A stretch of 64,000 nt of DNA from Odontesthes bonariensis (lineage: Eukaryota > Chordata > Actinopteri > Atheriniformes > Atherinopsidae): positions 6,869,536 to 6,933,535 of the forward strand of contig NC_134524.1 in assembly GCF_027942865.1 (NCBI RefSeq), given 5' to 3'. The notes below the pieces were generated by a model. It had not been told where the DNA came from, ran no database searches, and was given only the letters and a program-made list of their open reading frames with translations. Within the stretch, counting starts at the first letter, position 1, and every line of letters begins with the position of its first letter. A program made the translations under genes and the position numbers. Of this stretch, positions 34,120 to 47,214 are shown in pieces.

Positions 34120-34700
34120 GAAAAGGCTCCATTATCAGTGGCTGCTGCAGCTTAATAACTTCTAATCAGTCCAGCAGGGGGCAGTAATGCTCCTCACACA
34201 GCTGATGTGTTCACTGACATCAAACTGTGCAGGTTCACAGGAAGTGAAGTTTTTCTTTCTAATGACACAAACAGTGTTGCAGTTCTGCATCGATCCACAG
34301 TGATTCTGCAGCATTGGAGGCACTTTGTTGTCTGAAAACTGTCCAATTTCTGACCTTCAGTCTGTTCATAGAATGCGAGAAGTGCCCGTTCTCTGTCCCG
34401 CTCAGAATCACTAACATCCATCTTCACTTGGAGCGGTTTCCCAGATGCATGGTCCTTCAGTTTATTCTCTTTGGAAATGTTGATTCTTTAATGTGACTCC
34501 AATCTAGACATCAGCAGCAATAAGGTTGAGACACACAGTTAAATGTAAATGTTCTTTATTTATACAGCCCTTTACAGACAATCCTTACGATGTACCAAAG
34601 TGCTTTACAGCAGGTAAAAAATAAAGAGAAGAATAAGTTAGCATGCTATATGCAGATACATGAATAGTGAACAGGAAATGATGAACGCCTGAAACATTTG
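34120..34700. repeat. Tail module with antisense ORF and L2-like tail
   Basis: Open frame 34421-34194 on the minus strand, as at 644-871. At 34555-34620 a reversed L2-like tail ('tttatttatacagcccttta'). No gene. Confidence 0.5.
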
Positions 34701-34914
34701 ATGAATTAAAATAAAAAAGAGTCTTGAACTAAATCCCAGCTCAGTCAAAATATTCAGTTTCAGTTAAAAATACTCAGGTTTGTTTCCCACTTCACTGAGA
34801 GGCTTTATTTTGTAAAGATGCTTGTTGACCGGTACTGAAAAACTGTTTTCTAGAGTTCTGTGTGTGCTGTTAACAAACAATAGTACCAACAGCAAATGGA
34901 CAATCTTAAGGCAG

Positions 34915-35285
34915 CTAGATATCGGACTACGTTACCCATGATGCACCTCGGTAGTAGTTCCGGTGTTGCGCAGATTAACAGGTGTGTCGGAGGTGAAACT
35001 CATATCTGTATTCCTGTGTGTCTGAACACTGTTTACAGCAGTGATGTATGTTTAAGCGTCCCTTTGCTTTCCAAGAATGTCATTTGTATTATTAAGTTAG
35101 CTCGTTGCTAATGCTAACAGTGTAAACATCTGTCAAATCTTTTCTTAATCTTTTATTAAGAAATAAAATGAAGAACGTGTTTTACAACATGAAAACATGT
35201 TATTTAATTTCCTTCTTTGGTTTCAGTTTTGTTAAAGCTTTATTAAACACACAGCATGACACAAACACAATAAAATATGTATGAA
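34915..35285. repeat. Promoter-like duplicated module, copy 2
   Basis: See 18990-19341; same opening ('acccatgatgcacctc', 'ttccggtgttgcgcag'). Confidence 0.55.
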
Positions 35286-36038
35286 TATATCAGTGTGTAG
35301 GTGGAAATTCAGCTAAAAGTGAGGGATTCATGTCACAGAAACAAATGATGTTTTTCAGTTATTGATCAGTTATCAGAGGAAACAGCAGAACTATAACATC
35401 AGACAGATTTATTAAACAATTTACCTCTGTTATGTTCTTCCTTGAACTCAGATCATTTGTTTCTGTGACATGATTCTGACACTTTTAACAGAATTTCCAA
35501 AAATCACACTTTCTTTAAGCTGTAAACGAAGCTCCTTCATCGGTGATTTGGAAGAGCCGGCTTTCATCCCGGCCTCTTTACACTGACAGCTCTGAGTGAA
35601 CCACTTTGTGTCAACATGGGATTGTTAATAACACAGAAACCATGTCCACATGTGTTCCAGCTGTGCAGGTGCAGCTCAATTTAAAGAGCTTCAATTTTCC
35701 CTGAGTGACATTTTAGAACAGATAGAGCAGGTGTACACATTGTGCAGAATATACACACTGACACATTTATACTTAAACGTATAAAATTATCAAATAAATA
35801 TATGAAAACATATTTAATCTATAAATATAAAGCAAATGGGTGAAAAACAGTATTTATATGGTGTAAAGATTGCTGTGATATGAAGATATCAGAAAACAGA
35901 AGTGATGTCGGTGCAATTAGCAAAGACAAAGAAGGAAAAACAAAAAGAATAAAATGTGCAGACAGCAGGAAACAAACAGAAGGTCAAAGTTTGAGGGGTA
36001 TCCTGCATGCTGCATCAGTAGTTTGCGTCAGCTGCGAC
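35286..36038. repeat. Flank between module and gene E, shared with gene H
   Basis: Matches 55175-55887 closely. No gene; short plus-strand frames are antisense to the gene E end. Confidence 0.55.
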
Positions 36039-36980
36039 TCACACACGGATGTAAAGGTTCTGAAGAGGCTGACGGCAAAAGTAAATGAGCATGATATGCA
36101 GAATTAGTGCTGCTACTGCTATCAGAACCATAACAGAACTGAAGCCGATCCCTGAACTGTCTGGTTGTGGACTCTCAGTCGGTCTCTGAGGTTGGGGGTG
36201 ATCAGCAGCTGCTGTAAAGGACACAAAATGAAGGTGATTTATGGAAATAGAAAACATTTATTTAGTAATTCTTCAGCTGCTGTCAGAGAAGCTGTTGTTT
36301 GAGATGTTTCCCTGCTTCTGATTCAGATCAATGCATCATTAGCAGGCTTTTGCAAAGCTCAACAATCTTTTGAAGAGATATATTTGGCCCTCGAGGACCA
36401 GATGTGGACATTCCTGTAGCCTACTGTGTGAACTCACCAGTGACGTTGAGTCGACAGCTTTTAGAGCCGGAGCCATAATCAGTCTTCACTTCACACAGAT
36501 ACAGACCAGAGTCCTCAGTCCTGAGTCTGGACACATTAAGTCTGATTCGTCCTTCTCTGAGGGCGTCTTTGTCACTCTGGACTCGTCCTGCAAACCATTT
36601 ATTCTGAGACTCTGACACCTCAGCACCTTCATGAACACGATACAGGAGTAAAACTCTGTGATCAGTTATCAGGTCACAGATGATAAACAGGGAGCTCCAG
36701 GAGCTGTCAGGTTTGGTTGTGAACGTCCACTCCAGAGTGATGCTGTGCTTCTCCTCTGCCTGATAGGAGCTCTGTGGCACATTCACTACAAATGTTGCTG
36801 CTGAGGAGACAGAGAGGGACAGAGAGGAGCAGACACTCTGTAACATGTGGCAGCAATGATCTGCACTATCTAAGCAAACACAGAAGATGATCAAAGTGTT
36901 TGGACTTGATCAAGTGAAGATGGAAACTGACCACAGACACATGAAGTGAGGATGATGAGCAGCAGGATCCTGCAGATCAT
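36039..36980 (-). CDS. Gene E: single V-set Ig membrane protein, tail ending YIRV
   Basis: Exons: signal 36980-36932, V 36800-36438, membrane 36211-36039; 194 residues. Untranslated exon 2 37227-37076. V: LEW, IICDL, DHRVLLLYRVHEG as in gene A, DSGLYLC, SKSC in the FG loop, sequons NVS and NVT. The stalk is short (one PQPDS), of the HPQPQRPTES type shared with A and H. Span VMVLIAVAALILHIMLIYF, tail CRQPLQNLYIRV. The YIRV end is a YxxV motif; Asn at -2 departs from the ITIM consensus, so a sorting signal or no function are also possible. Gene H has Phe at this place. Confidence 0.75.
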
Positions 36981-37734
36981 CTTCTCCCTGTGAGAGGAGA
37001 CAGAGGTGAAGAGTCGCCTCATTTTACAAACACAAACACACAATCATCAACAGCTAGAAGCAGAGAAACACATACCCTCTCTTCTGCCTCTGATCCACCA
37101 CAAGACAGGAGCTGACTGCAGGCTCAATGAGATCAACTGCTGCTCAGCAGGAAAGGTAGCAGCATGAGGGGGCGGAGCCAAACAGCTGGAATAAAGCAGG
37201 ACAGCTTTCAGTAAGGCAGCCTTCAGTCTGTGCAGGAAGACACACAAGCATTCACATTCACTTACAATTCTCCCTTTAATCAGATATCTCCCAGCCCATA
37301 GGCCACATCAGGCACCTTCAGCTCTACTTTCACATTTTCCTTCCAAACTAGTTGAAAAGCAGAATGAAAATGAGGTTCATTAGTTTTAGTTTTCTTCTCA
37401 ATAAGACACCCGAACACCCTATTTGATCTGCACTGAGTTTAAAGTATTGCACACCACTACCTGCACATGGTGCAAAAGAGAAACTGTAATGAAAACAATC
37501 GCATTATTTCTTTGATAAAAAGCTCCTGTATTTGTACATCCAGCATAACTGGTTGTCCTTATTGTGTTTACAAAATAAAAGTGGACGTCTGATGAAACAG
37601 AAACTGGGTCCTGAACAATGTCACCTTCATAAAACAAGTGTAATGACCTACGATAATACTAAACATGTCTGATGTTTATTGTAATTTAAGATGTGAGAAG
37701 ACCTCAGTTTTTTTGTGTTTAGGAACCTTTAGCT

Positions 37735-38535
37735 GAAAGTAGTTTTTTAAAGTGTACTACGAAGTATACTTATTTTATACTAAAACTGAGGCAGTATACT
37801 TTAAGTTTACTTTTTATATACTATATTTTATATACTTAAGAATAGTACAGTGAAGTATACTTGGCTTAATGAATACACTGTGTGGTATTTTATTAAATGT
37901 TAAATAAATATATCAAACTGATTATCAACATTCTGGCTTTTGTTTATATAAAAATATTTCAGGTATACAAGTATATAAATATGGGACTGATGTAGTGTAA
38001 GGGTAAGATTTCTACTTTTCATGTGGGTGACCTAGTATAAAAGGTGCTTCACCTTACCTCATCTGTGCCCTAAGTTGCTTTGTGTTTGCAGTGTAAACAT
38101 ATGCCAAATGCATAAACATAAATAGTACACTACAAGTAATATGCTAAGCAAATTTACAAGTATACGTAAATTATAAAATAGCAAAAAATAGTATTTTTCT
38201 GTTTTAGTTATTCTTAGTTTATACAAATATACTGTATTTATATATACTAAAATGTGGACTGGAAGTATATACCTTGTACACTAGTAATATATACTACTTG
38301 AACATGTACTTGAAAGTGTACATTTTTAAACTTAAAATTACTTTATAATGTATACTTAAAGTATACTTTATAAACTTAAAAATGTTCCAATTTAGTCTGA
38401 AGAAGTATTAAATTAGTATACTTTCTAGTACACTACAAGTACATGGTCCATAGTATACTTGCTATACTTATACTTATAATTATACTCAAGCATACTTAAT
38501 AAAATGAAATTCAAGTACACTACTCTTTGCTCAGG
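37735..38535. mobile_element. AT-rich 'agtatactt' element in gene E intron 1 (unbroken)
   Basis: About 800 bp dominated by agtatact-type motifs, bounded by 'aaagtagttttttaaagtg' and 'tttgctcagggtagtc'. Reverse orientation to gene C's copy but the same orientation relative to the gene. Absent from B and G. Confidence 0.65.
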
Positions 38536-38739
38536 GTAGTCTTACATGTTTGAGCCCCTCCTCCTGTTCTAAACTTTCCTCCCTGTTCTCCTCTCTCTCC
38601 TTATCCTGAACATGTTCCAGTAAAACTGATTCTATTCAGATCACACAGTAAAAGTAACAACTTTACTTTTCCAAACACAGAATTATTGTCAGAACAGCAG
38701 CAACAAAGACTTTCTGTGTCAAACATCTGAACACATTAC

Positions 38740-38973
38740 CTTCTCTCCTCTCCTTCTTCCTCTAGAACATGAAGCTGTTATTCAGGCAGCTCAGAAGTTT
38801 GGTTTGTCCGCAGCTTGCTGAATAAATAGTGGATATGACCCATCAGAGAAGATTTAGATCCAGTAAGTTCTGCTGGAGCTGTGATGCTGTCTGTTGGGCT
38901 AACTGAGGCTCTGATTTATATACAGAGAAACTGTCATTGTTCTCGGCGGAGGCGGATCAGTCAACCCCGCCCC
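38740..38973 (-). promoter_or_regulatory. Gene E promoter and untranslated exon 1
   Basis: GC box 38973-38965, TATA 38922-38915, donor after 38740. The first upstream ORF has lost its ATG (tactgg), the 21-codon one remains. Confidence 0.7.
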
Positions 38974-38999
38974 CTGGCTACTGAATTATAACTGGTCTC

Positions 39000-40270
39000 T
39001 GAGTTAATAACGATCCCATGTTGACACAAAGTGTTTCACTCAGAGAGACGTGCTGCTCATCAGGAAGATAATTTATCTGACTTATGAGGACCTTGAGTCC
39101 TTCGCTCTGTTGTTTTAACCTGCTGTTTTACATCATTATTTAAAAAAATGTCTGGAATCATCACAAAGATATGAACTGTTATCATGTCTTCATCCTGTGA
39201 CAGCTGATGGGGATTGTTACTATGCACAAAGCACTTTATCTGCAGCCTTTACTCTGGTTATAATGTGGACATGTTGTCAAGGAATCCCTGTTTATACAGA
39301 CATGTTGTCATGAGCCTTATTCACACTCAGACAGAAACAGTGATTTTCACATATTTAATGTTGATTGTTTTTGAAAGAACACCTGGTCAAAGTCCATGAA
39401 ATCTGAAACATCCTCTCTGTGTGTGAAGTATTCAGGTTCCTGAAGATCCTGATGATGTTCTGACGTGTTCACTGACATCAAACTGTGCAGGTTCACAGGA
39501 AGTGAAGTTTTTCTTTCTAATGACACAAACAGTGTTGCAGTTCTGCATCGATCCACAGTGATTCTGCAGCTTTGGAGGCTCTTTGTTGTCTGAAAACTGT
39601 CCAATTTCTGACCTTCAGTCCAGAGTTCATTTTCAGCTTTAAGCTTCTTTTATTTCTCCACATAAAGCTTTGATGTTTGTTCTGGTGAAGCTGAAACAGG
39701 CAGCCTTCTGCTGGTCCTCCTGTCTGATGATACAGCCAGCTGATATTCAGCGTCTGTTCTCGTCTTTCTATCATTGTGTGTAAGCTTGAAAGAAAAAAGC
39801 CAAAATACACGTTTAAATGAACCTGATTTCCAGCATTAAAAAGCTCCAAATAAACCTGCTTACTGGCAGATGTGCAGAGTTCCTGCAGCAAAGCATTAAA
39901 TCTGCTCCCAGAACGCAGCGACTGTAACATGAACTCACTGAAGATTGTATTTGAAAGTGTTTGTTTCTGTTTAACTTTTTAAAATAACTCATCACATTTT
40001 CTCTGTTTTGTTTTGTTTGTGTGAAAATCAGAATAAAAGAAAACGTTTTGTTGTGAGCAGCGTCTCACATGAACTCTGAGATCTGAATCTGTGTTGAGTT
40101 TTAGGTCAGTGAGTAAATTGGACTTAAATGGCACTTTTCAAAGGTCACAAAGTGCTTTACAATGAAAATAAAACAATTAAAAGATAATAACTGAAGCTCA
40201 TTAGCATGTTAAATAAGGATAAAGCATACCATACAGTATCCAATACTTTTCAGAAAGCCAGTTTAAATAG
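39000..40270. repeat. Long tail module copy (flank of gene E)
   Basis: Same as 3660-4990 and 47560-48620. Minus-strand frames as there; no gene supported. Confidence 0.55.
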
Positions 40271-40545
40271 ATGTGCTTTTAAAAATGTCCACTTTTCTCA
40301 CACATCTTAAATCTAATGGAAGAGAGTTCCAAAGTTTAGGAGCAACAACCTCTGAATCACAGTCTCCTTCAGTTCTCAGCCTGGATGGAGGAACAGCCAC
40401 CGACCCGGATCAGAGGACCTCAGAGTGCTGTTGTTATGATGGGGCTGCAGCAGATCTTTGACATATGAAGGCCCGACCACACAAGGCTCTGAATGTGGGA
40501 ACAGGAGCTGTGAACTGGATTCTGAAGCTGACTGGGAGCCGCTGC
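40271..40545. repeat. LINE-like 3' region
   Basis: 'tggaagagagttccaaagtttaggagc...' is a common fish retroelement piece (antisense L2-like C-terminus). No intact ORF. Confidence 0.4.
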
Positions 40546-41563
40546 ACAGGAATCAGAACTGGTGCACACGCTCCTGTCCTCACCGCTCTGTGTCTCTCTT
40601 CACTTGCAGTGGAGTCATGGGTCGTGTCTGCCCCGCCCCCCTCTCTGTTTACACATCCTTTAATTCTCATGTGAATGCCGCATGCTGGTCGCAATGCTTT
40701 GAGTACTGAAAGTGAAACCTAAGCAGCGCTCTGCAGCAGAGAGGCGGATCCGACCATTTTCGCGGCGCTTCTCATCGATTTCTCGGTTAAACGACTCACG
40801 TAAACATGTTATAACTTTCAGTTTAATCGACAGTTTCTGTAAAAAAGAAAAACAAACCTGTAAAATAAACCTACTCGTGTGTGGGTTCCTCTGACACGGT
40901 TTTGTTGTTTTTTTTTAATCGCAAAGAGAATCGGTCTTTTTCCATCTTTTGTCATGTTCACTTTAGCCTGACAAATATCAGTCAGCCAACACTTTGTGTG
41001 TATTCATCATTTTAATTGATGATATAAAAGGATGGAAGCTAGCTGATAGCAGGACACGAACAATGAGATAATAAGCTCTAGCATTTATATTAGATATCTT
41101 AAAATATTTCTCTATTATTCTGTGATGTATGAGGACATACCTCTTCTATTTTCAAAGGACAAAAAAAATGCTTTTAGAAACATCAAATACAATGTTTCAA
41201 CCTGAAGCTCATACCTTGTAATGTTTTGTTACCTCATGGGCAGGGAACTTATTGTCAAATAAACTGCTGGCCGACACAGCTTATTGAACTCGACTGGTTT
41301 ATTCACAACTCGCATATGAACTTACATGTCTCAGGTCTCGTAAGTCTAACTCGCGAACTCTAGCGTTACTTCCTGTATATAGTAAGTGACTGCGCCATTT
41401 ACATGACTAAATAAGGACAAATAAAGAGCCGTTTCCAGCGAATCAACAATCAGAGAGGGATGAGACACTCTGCTGTGGTCCAATCATGAGTTTAAGTTTC
41501 GGAAATTATAGAACGAGTGAAAAAAATCAACACAGAAAGAAAAAAAGAGGCAGATGCGTGAGA
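40546..41563. other. Partly duplicated sequence, then unassigned
   Basis: 40566-40745 matches 6888-7010/7714-7750. The rest has no recognisable gene. 41240-41560 is possible LTR or transposon debris. A CCAAT motif is at about 41480. Confidence 0.4.
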
Positions 41564-41781
41564 GTTGGCAACCCTGCTCTCTGTATCAGTGCAGCTCCAA
41601 CAGGAAGCAGAGCCTCAGTTAGTCCAACAGACAGCATCACAGCTCCAGCAGAACTTAATGGATCTAAATCTTCTCTGATGGGTCATATCCACTATTTATT
41701 CAGCAAGCTGCGGACAAACCAAACTTCTGAGCTGCCTGAATAACAGCTTCATGTTCTAGAGGAAGAAGGAGAGGAGAGAAG
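41564..41781 (+). promoter_or_regulatory. Gene F untranslated exon 1 with transposon-derived upstream region
   Basis: Exon 1 ends at 41781 before gtaatg and keeps both upstream ORFs. The family promoter (TATA, GC box) is absent; instead a hAT-like terminus 'gttggcaaccctg' (41564-41576) lies about 30 bp before the conserved exon sequence. If transcribed, gene F would start from a different promoter. Confidence 0.55.
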
Positions 41782-42270
41782 GTAATGTGTTCAGATGTTT
41801 GACACAGAAAGTCTTTGTTGCTGCTGTTCTGACAATAATTCTGTGTTTGGAAAAGTAAAGTTGTTACTTTTACTGTGTGATCTGAATAGAATCAGTTTTA
41901 CTGATTCTATTCTATACTGATGCTAAACTTACTCTGGTTATGTGCTGAAGTTGTGTTTTAGATGTAATTACAGACAGAAAATAAACCCTGACAAGTTTAC
42001 TAGAACAGTGAGACTTGTTGATAACATTTACACAGACAGCTGTGCTGACTTATGTCTTCATGTTAGATAAGTTATTCATTCACCTTGTTTTCATTGTTCA
42101 AAGGGTTGCAAAACAGGTTTAAGTAGGGAAGGTTAGCAGTTAGGGCAATTTTTTAGAACAGGATTGTATCTCTGACAGCTCCTCCCCTTTTTCCGAGTGT
42201 GCAGCTGGGGCTAAAAGCTGCTTCGATCTGGAGTTTTTGTCAAATCTCTGGTCTTTGACTTCAAACTCAG

Positions 42271-42448
42271 CAGTGTTGTATAGTAAAAATACTTCACTAC
42301 TGTACTTAAGTATATTTTGGAATACTTTGTACTTTCCTCGAGTTTAAAATTTTTTGACAACTTTCACTTTCACTTCTCTATATTTCCGAACTTAATCGCA
42401 TACTTTTACTCAAATACATTTTCATTGTTCGGGTTAGTTACTCTTTAC

Positions 42449-42511
<63 letters not shown>

Positions 42512-43335
42512 CGCAACAGTGTTTTGACCCCATGCATGTTATGCCTGCCCAAAGACGTGGAAATTCTATCTTACAGAAACTCCCCTTTTTTAGGTTTTAA
42601 GGTAGTTTTACAAAAAAGGTCTTCCTCTTCAGATGCCAGATAAGCTGCAGTTCCCTCCCAATTCTTTTTTTCTTTTGTATAATGACCGGTTGTGTGTGCA
42701 CCTCCTATAGCTTGTGAAGTAAAGTAATCGTAACAGCTTTTTTTCTTGGTGATGTTGGCCGCATTTTCTGTACTGAGTTATTTTATTTATTTTTTAGAAA
42801 GGTTTACAAAAGGGGTTTCAAACTGGACTCTCTCTTCAGATGCCAGAAGCTTCAGTTTTCTCCTATTTTTTTCTTTAAATGTTGTTTATAATGATGGCAA
42901 TAACAGTAGCAGCCTCTTTTGTTTCATTTTTTTCTTAATGGTGTAATGTACGCCTCATTTTCAGCACTGACCTTACTTGAAGAAGAAAAACACAAAGTTT
43001 GTATTTTCTGTCTAAACCTGGTCTAAATTTTGCCTGCACTTGTTTGTGTGTAGATTTTAAGTGTATTTGACCTTCAAAGTTTACCAAAATATAAAAAATG
43101 TCATTCAAACTGCATTTGCCTTGTTTACTTTTTACTTATACTTTTCATTACATTACTTAAGTACATCTATTTTTACAGTAATTCTCATACTTAAGTACAA
43201 GACGTTTCGGATACTTTAAGACTTTAACTCAAGTAACATTTCAGTCAGTGACTTGGACTTTTACCAAAGTCATATTTTGGAGGGGAACCTATACTTTTAC
43301 TTGAGTGTGAGATTTCAGTACTTTATACAACACTG
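42271..43335. mobile_element. hAT-type element in gene F intron 1
   Basis: Perfect 8-bp target duplication AAACTCAG (42263-42270, 43336-43343), ends 'cagtgttgtata' and complement. Same family as 14965-16504. Contains a (GA)n run at 42454-42508. No transposase. Confidence 0.85.
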
Positions 43336-44158
43336 AAACTCAGCGACATTGTCTTTAGATGTGAGAGGGTGTCAGGAGTTAGTCTTTAAAAGTCTTTAAA
43401 AGTATTTTCTTCTTTTTTTTAAACCCTGTTTTGTAAATAAACCAAGTTTGTAAATTTACCAAAATTAAACTTTGATTCGATGTTTCCTTGCTATCTGTGT
43501 AGTACGCTAGGCTGCAACATGAAAATGCTTAGTTTTTACCATAGCGACAGTACGGGTTGTTGTTGACACGCAGCATAAATGCCCAAACTCTGGAGCTACT
43601 GTTTTATCAAACAGTCGCGCTACTCTCGGCTCTTCAAGTATAAAATCACCTTAAGGTTTTGTGGGAGAAAAAAAAACACAGAGGACAGGACCTCGGTGTC
43701 CTCAATGTGCAGATCAAATAGGGTGTTCGGGTGTCTTATTAAGAAGAAAACTAAAACGATTGAACCTCATTTTCATTCTGCTTTTCAACTAGTTTGAAGG
43801 AAAATGTGAAAGTAGAGCTGAAGGTGCCTGATGTGGCCTATGGGCTGGGAGATATCTGATTAAAGGGAGAATTGTAAGTGAATGTGAATGCTTGTGTGTC
43901 TTCCTGCACAGACTGAAGGCTGCCTCACTAAAAGCTGTCCTGCTTTATTCCAGCTGTTTGGCTCCGCCCCCTCATGCTGCTACCTTTCCTGCTGAGCAGC
44001 AGTTGATCTCATTGAGCCTGCAGTCAGCTCCTGTCTTGTGGTGGATCAGAGACAGAAGAGAGGGTATGTGTTTCTCTGCTTCTAGCTGTTGATGATTGTG
44101 TGTTTGTGTTTGTAAAATGAGGCGACTCTTCACCTCTGTCTCCTCTCACAGGGAGAAG

Positions 44159-47100
44159 ATGATCTGCAGGATCCTGCTGCTCATCATCCTCACTTCATGT
44201 GTCTGTGGTCAGTTTCCATCTTCACTTGATCAAGTCCAAACACTTTGATCATCTTCTGTGTTTGCTTAGATAGTGCAGATCATTGCTGCCACATGTTACA
44301 GAGTGTCTGCTCCTCTCTGTCCCTCTCTGTCTCCTCAGCAGCAACATTTGTAGTGAATGTGCCACAGAGCTCCTATCAGGCAGAGGAGAAGCACAGCATC
44401 ACTCTGGAGTGGACGTTCACAACCAAACCTGACAGCTCCTGGAGCCCCCTGTTTATCTTCTGTGACCTGATAACTAATCACAGAATTTTACTCCTGTATC
44501 ATGTTTATGAAGGTGTTGAGGTGTCAGAGTCTCAGGATGAAGAGTTTGCAGGACGAGTCCAGAGTGACAAAGACGCCCTCAGAGAAGGACGAATCAGACT
44601 TAATGTGTCCAGACTCAGGACTGAGGACTCTGGTCTGTATGTGTGTAACGTGAAGAATGATTATGGCTCCGGCTCTGGAAGCTGTCAACTCAACGTCACT
44701 GGTGAGTTCACACAGTAGATTTAATTCAATTAAATTCAATTCAGTTTTGTTTATATTGCGCCAAATACAACAAATGTCATCTCAAGGCACTTAAACAATA
44801 AAGTCCAATTCAAGCCAATTTGGAATTCAATTCTTTGTAATCATAATTATTTATAAAATAATCCAATTCATTCATATAGAGCCAATTCAAAAACTATTTC
44901 ATCGCTAAGGAAACCAACAGATTGCAGTGAGACTTGTCTTCAGTCCAATCTCCCGTCCTGAGCGTGCCTGAGGCGACTGTGGAGAGGAACGACTCCCTTT
45001 AACAGGAAGAAACCTCTGGCAGAACCAGACTCAGGAAGGGTGGCCATCCGCCTCCACCAGCTAAAAGAGGAAAAAACCCACTGTAACACCATTCAAAGGA
45101 TACCTGTTGGAACAGGGAAACACCAGTTAATGACCACAATAATGTCACATGGACATAATATCATTTGAGAAATTAAACGGGGGAAAAAGAGAGTAAAGTG
45201 AGGAAAGGTGTGACAGATGAGGCCCCCCAGCAGTCCAGGCCTATAGCAGCTTAACTATGGGATGTTTCAGGATCACCTGAGCCATCCCTAACTATAAGCT
45301 TTATCAGAAAGGAAAGTTTTAGTCTTAAAAGTGGAAAGGGTGTATGCTTCCCAGACATTTACTGGCCGCTTATTCCTCAAGAGAGGGGCCTGATTTAATC
45401 TTCTTAATATTTTTACTGCTGGTTCTTGTTCATTTAGATCAGAGATACTCACTATTTTTTTCACAAGAGCCACATTGGCAGCAAAATCAAGGGAAGAGCC
45501 ACTTTTACCACAACATACTAAAGTCCCCTTTTGCAAATATGCATTTCTACATATAAAACATCCCACAAAAAAAGAAACAACACAGCCAATCCATTTTCAA
45601 TTCAGACCACATTTACCTTAATACTGGGATGAGCAGAAGCTGGCGTGCATGTCCTCGACTTTCTTCATGTTGTATTTGTAGTTTGTTGTTGTAATCATAG
45701 TGAGGCATTCAGGATGAGCATGGTTTTTGTGCTGGTTTTTGCCCTTTTTTAATTAAAAACCGATCCATGGTGCCTGCATCTCGCGCTGGCTAAAGGAGCT
45801 AGCGTGCTCTGCGGTCAAGTGTGAGGTGGTTTAAGCGGGCTGCGTTGCCAGGTTTAACAGTGTGCCCCCTTTAGGAAACACCATTAAGCCTTAATTAATA
45901 CTTAATAAAAATACTTAATACTACAAAAACGCAAACTTAAAGGGATAGTTCGCCTCTTTTGACATGAAGCTGTATGACATCCCATATCCGCAATATAATT
46001 TATGAACATTTTCTTACCCCCTGCTGCGTCCTGTGAGCAGAGTTCCAGCCTCGTTTTGGCGTTGACGAAAGTAGTCCGGCTAGTTGGCTGGGGCCACAAA
46101 AATAAAGCGTTTTGCTTCTCAAAACAATATGCATTCAAAAGAGTAATACATTTGCATCACAAAATCGTTCTCCAGGAAAAAGTCAGACCTCACAATCGCT
46201 TGGCCCTATTTTCTCTCCCTTCGTATCACTGCCTGCTGTGTAGACCGAGCAGCAAACACCGTAACAGGCTATCGCTAGTTGGCTGAACTTAGTGATACGA
46301 AGGGAGAGAAAATAGGGCCAAGCGATTGTGAGGTCTGACTTTTTCATGCAAAACGATTTTGTGATGCAAATGTATTACTCTTTTGAACGCATATTGTTTT
46401 GAGAAGCAAAACGCTTTATTTTTTTAAACCCCAGCCAACTAGCCGGACTACCTTCATCAACACCAAAACGAGGCTGGAACTCTGCTCACAGGACGCAGCA
46501 GGGGGTAAGAAGATGTTCATAAATGATGCTGCTGATATGGGATGTCATACAGCTTCATGTCAAAAGAGGCGAACTATCCCTTTAATAAAAATACCTAATA
46601 CTGTGCAGTATTCGCTGTATGTGATTTGAAAAAATGTATTGTTATTGTTATAAGCTACTATGCGAGTGCGAGCCGCCAATTAAAGCTTGAGGAGCCGCAC
46701 AATGAGTATCTCTGACTGATTTAGAGTTTTTCCTGCTGAGAGTTAACATGAGATTTAAAGCTTAGATGTTCCAGTAGTTAGCCATGAAGAACCACTACAG
46801 AACTAACACAGTTTATCCAGCTCAGAGTTTAAAGCAGCTGAGAACCAACTGTCTCTGTTTGTGCTGTTTTGTTGCTCATACAGACTCGTACATATGAACA
46901 GTATCCACAACATTTTATTCTGTCAGCTGTGAACACAGAATCCAAAACTCAAAGCAAATGAAGAGAAAACAGACAAAAAGCAGCAGAACAACAGTTTGAT
47001 GATGAGGGAAATGTTTTCTATTTCCATAAATCACCTTCATTTTGTGTCCTTTACAGCAGCTGCTGATCTCTCCCAACCTCAGAGATCGACTGAGAGTCCA

Positions 47101-47214
47101 CAACCAGACAGCAGAGGATGGATCAGACTCTATGCTGTAATGGGACTGATAGGAGCAGCAGTAGTAGTAATAACAGTAGTAACTCTGCTGATTTTATTCG
47201 TCCTGATTTGTTGA
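44159..47214 (+). CDS. Gene F: single V-set Ig membrane protein with insertion-filled intron
   Basis: Exons: signal 44159-44207, V 44339-44701, membrane 47057-47214; 189 residues. Untranslated exon 2 43912-44063. V: LEW, FIFCDL, NHRILLLYHVYEG, DSGLYVC, SGSC, sequons NVS and NVT. Stalk LSQPQRSTESPQPDS, span AVMGLIGAAVVVITVVTLLILFVLIC with no tail to speak of. The last intron (2.35 kb against about 0.26 kb in gene C) holds a retroelement end and a hAT-like element with a nested TTAA element, all between conserved splice sites. Confidence 0.75.
44718..45399. mobile_element. Fish retroelement end in gene F intron
   Basis: Flanked by gatttaat direct repeats (44718-44725, 45392-45399). Contains the widespread fish motif 'agaggaacgactcccttt' followed by 'aacaggaagaaacctc'. 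A related reverse copy is at 62150-62420. Confidence 0.65.
45438..46716. mobile_element. hAT-like element in gene F intron
   Basis: Inverted ends 'cagagatactca' / 'tgagtatctctg' and an 8-bp flanking repeat with one mismatch (tcatttag / tgatttag). The TTAA element below is nested inside. Confidence 0.65.
45937..46585. mobile_element. TTAA foldback element with arms of about 290 bp
   Basis: 'ttaaagggatagttcgcctc' at the left and its complement at the right. The arms pair over nearly the whole 649 bp with a short centre near 46235. A half copy is at 62417-62705. Confidence 0.85.
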
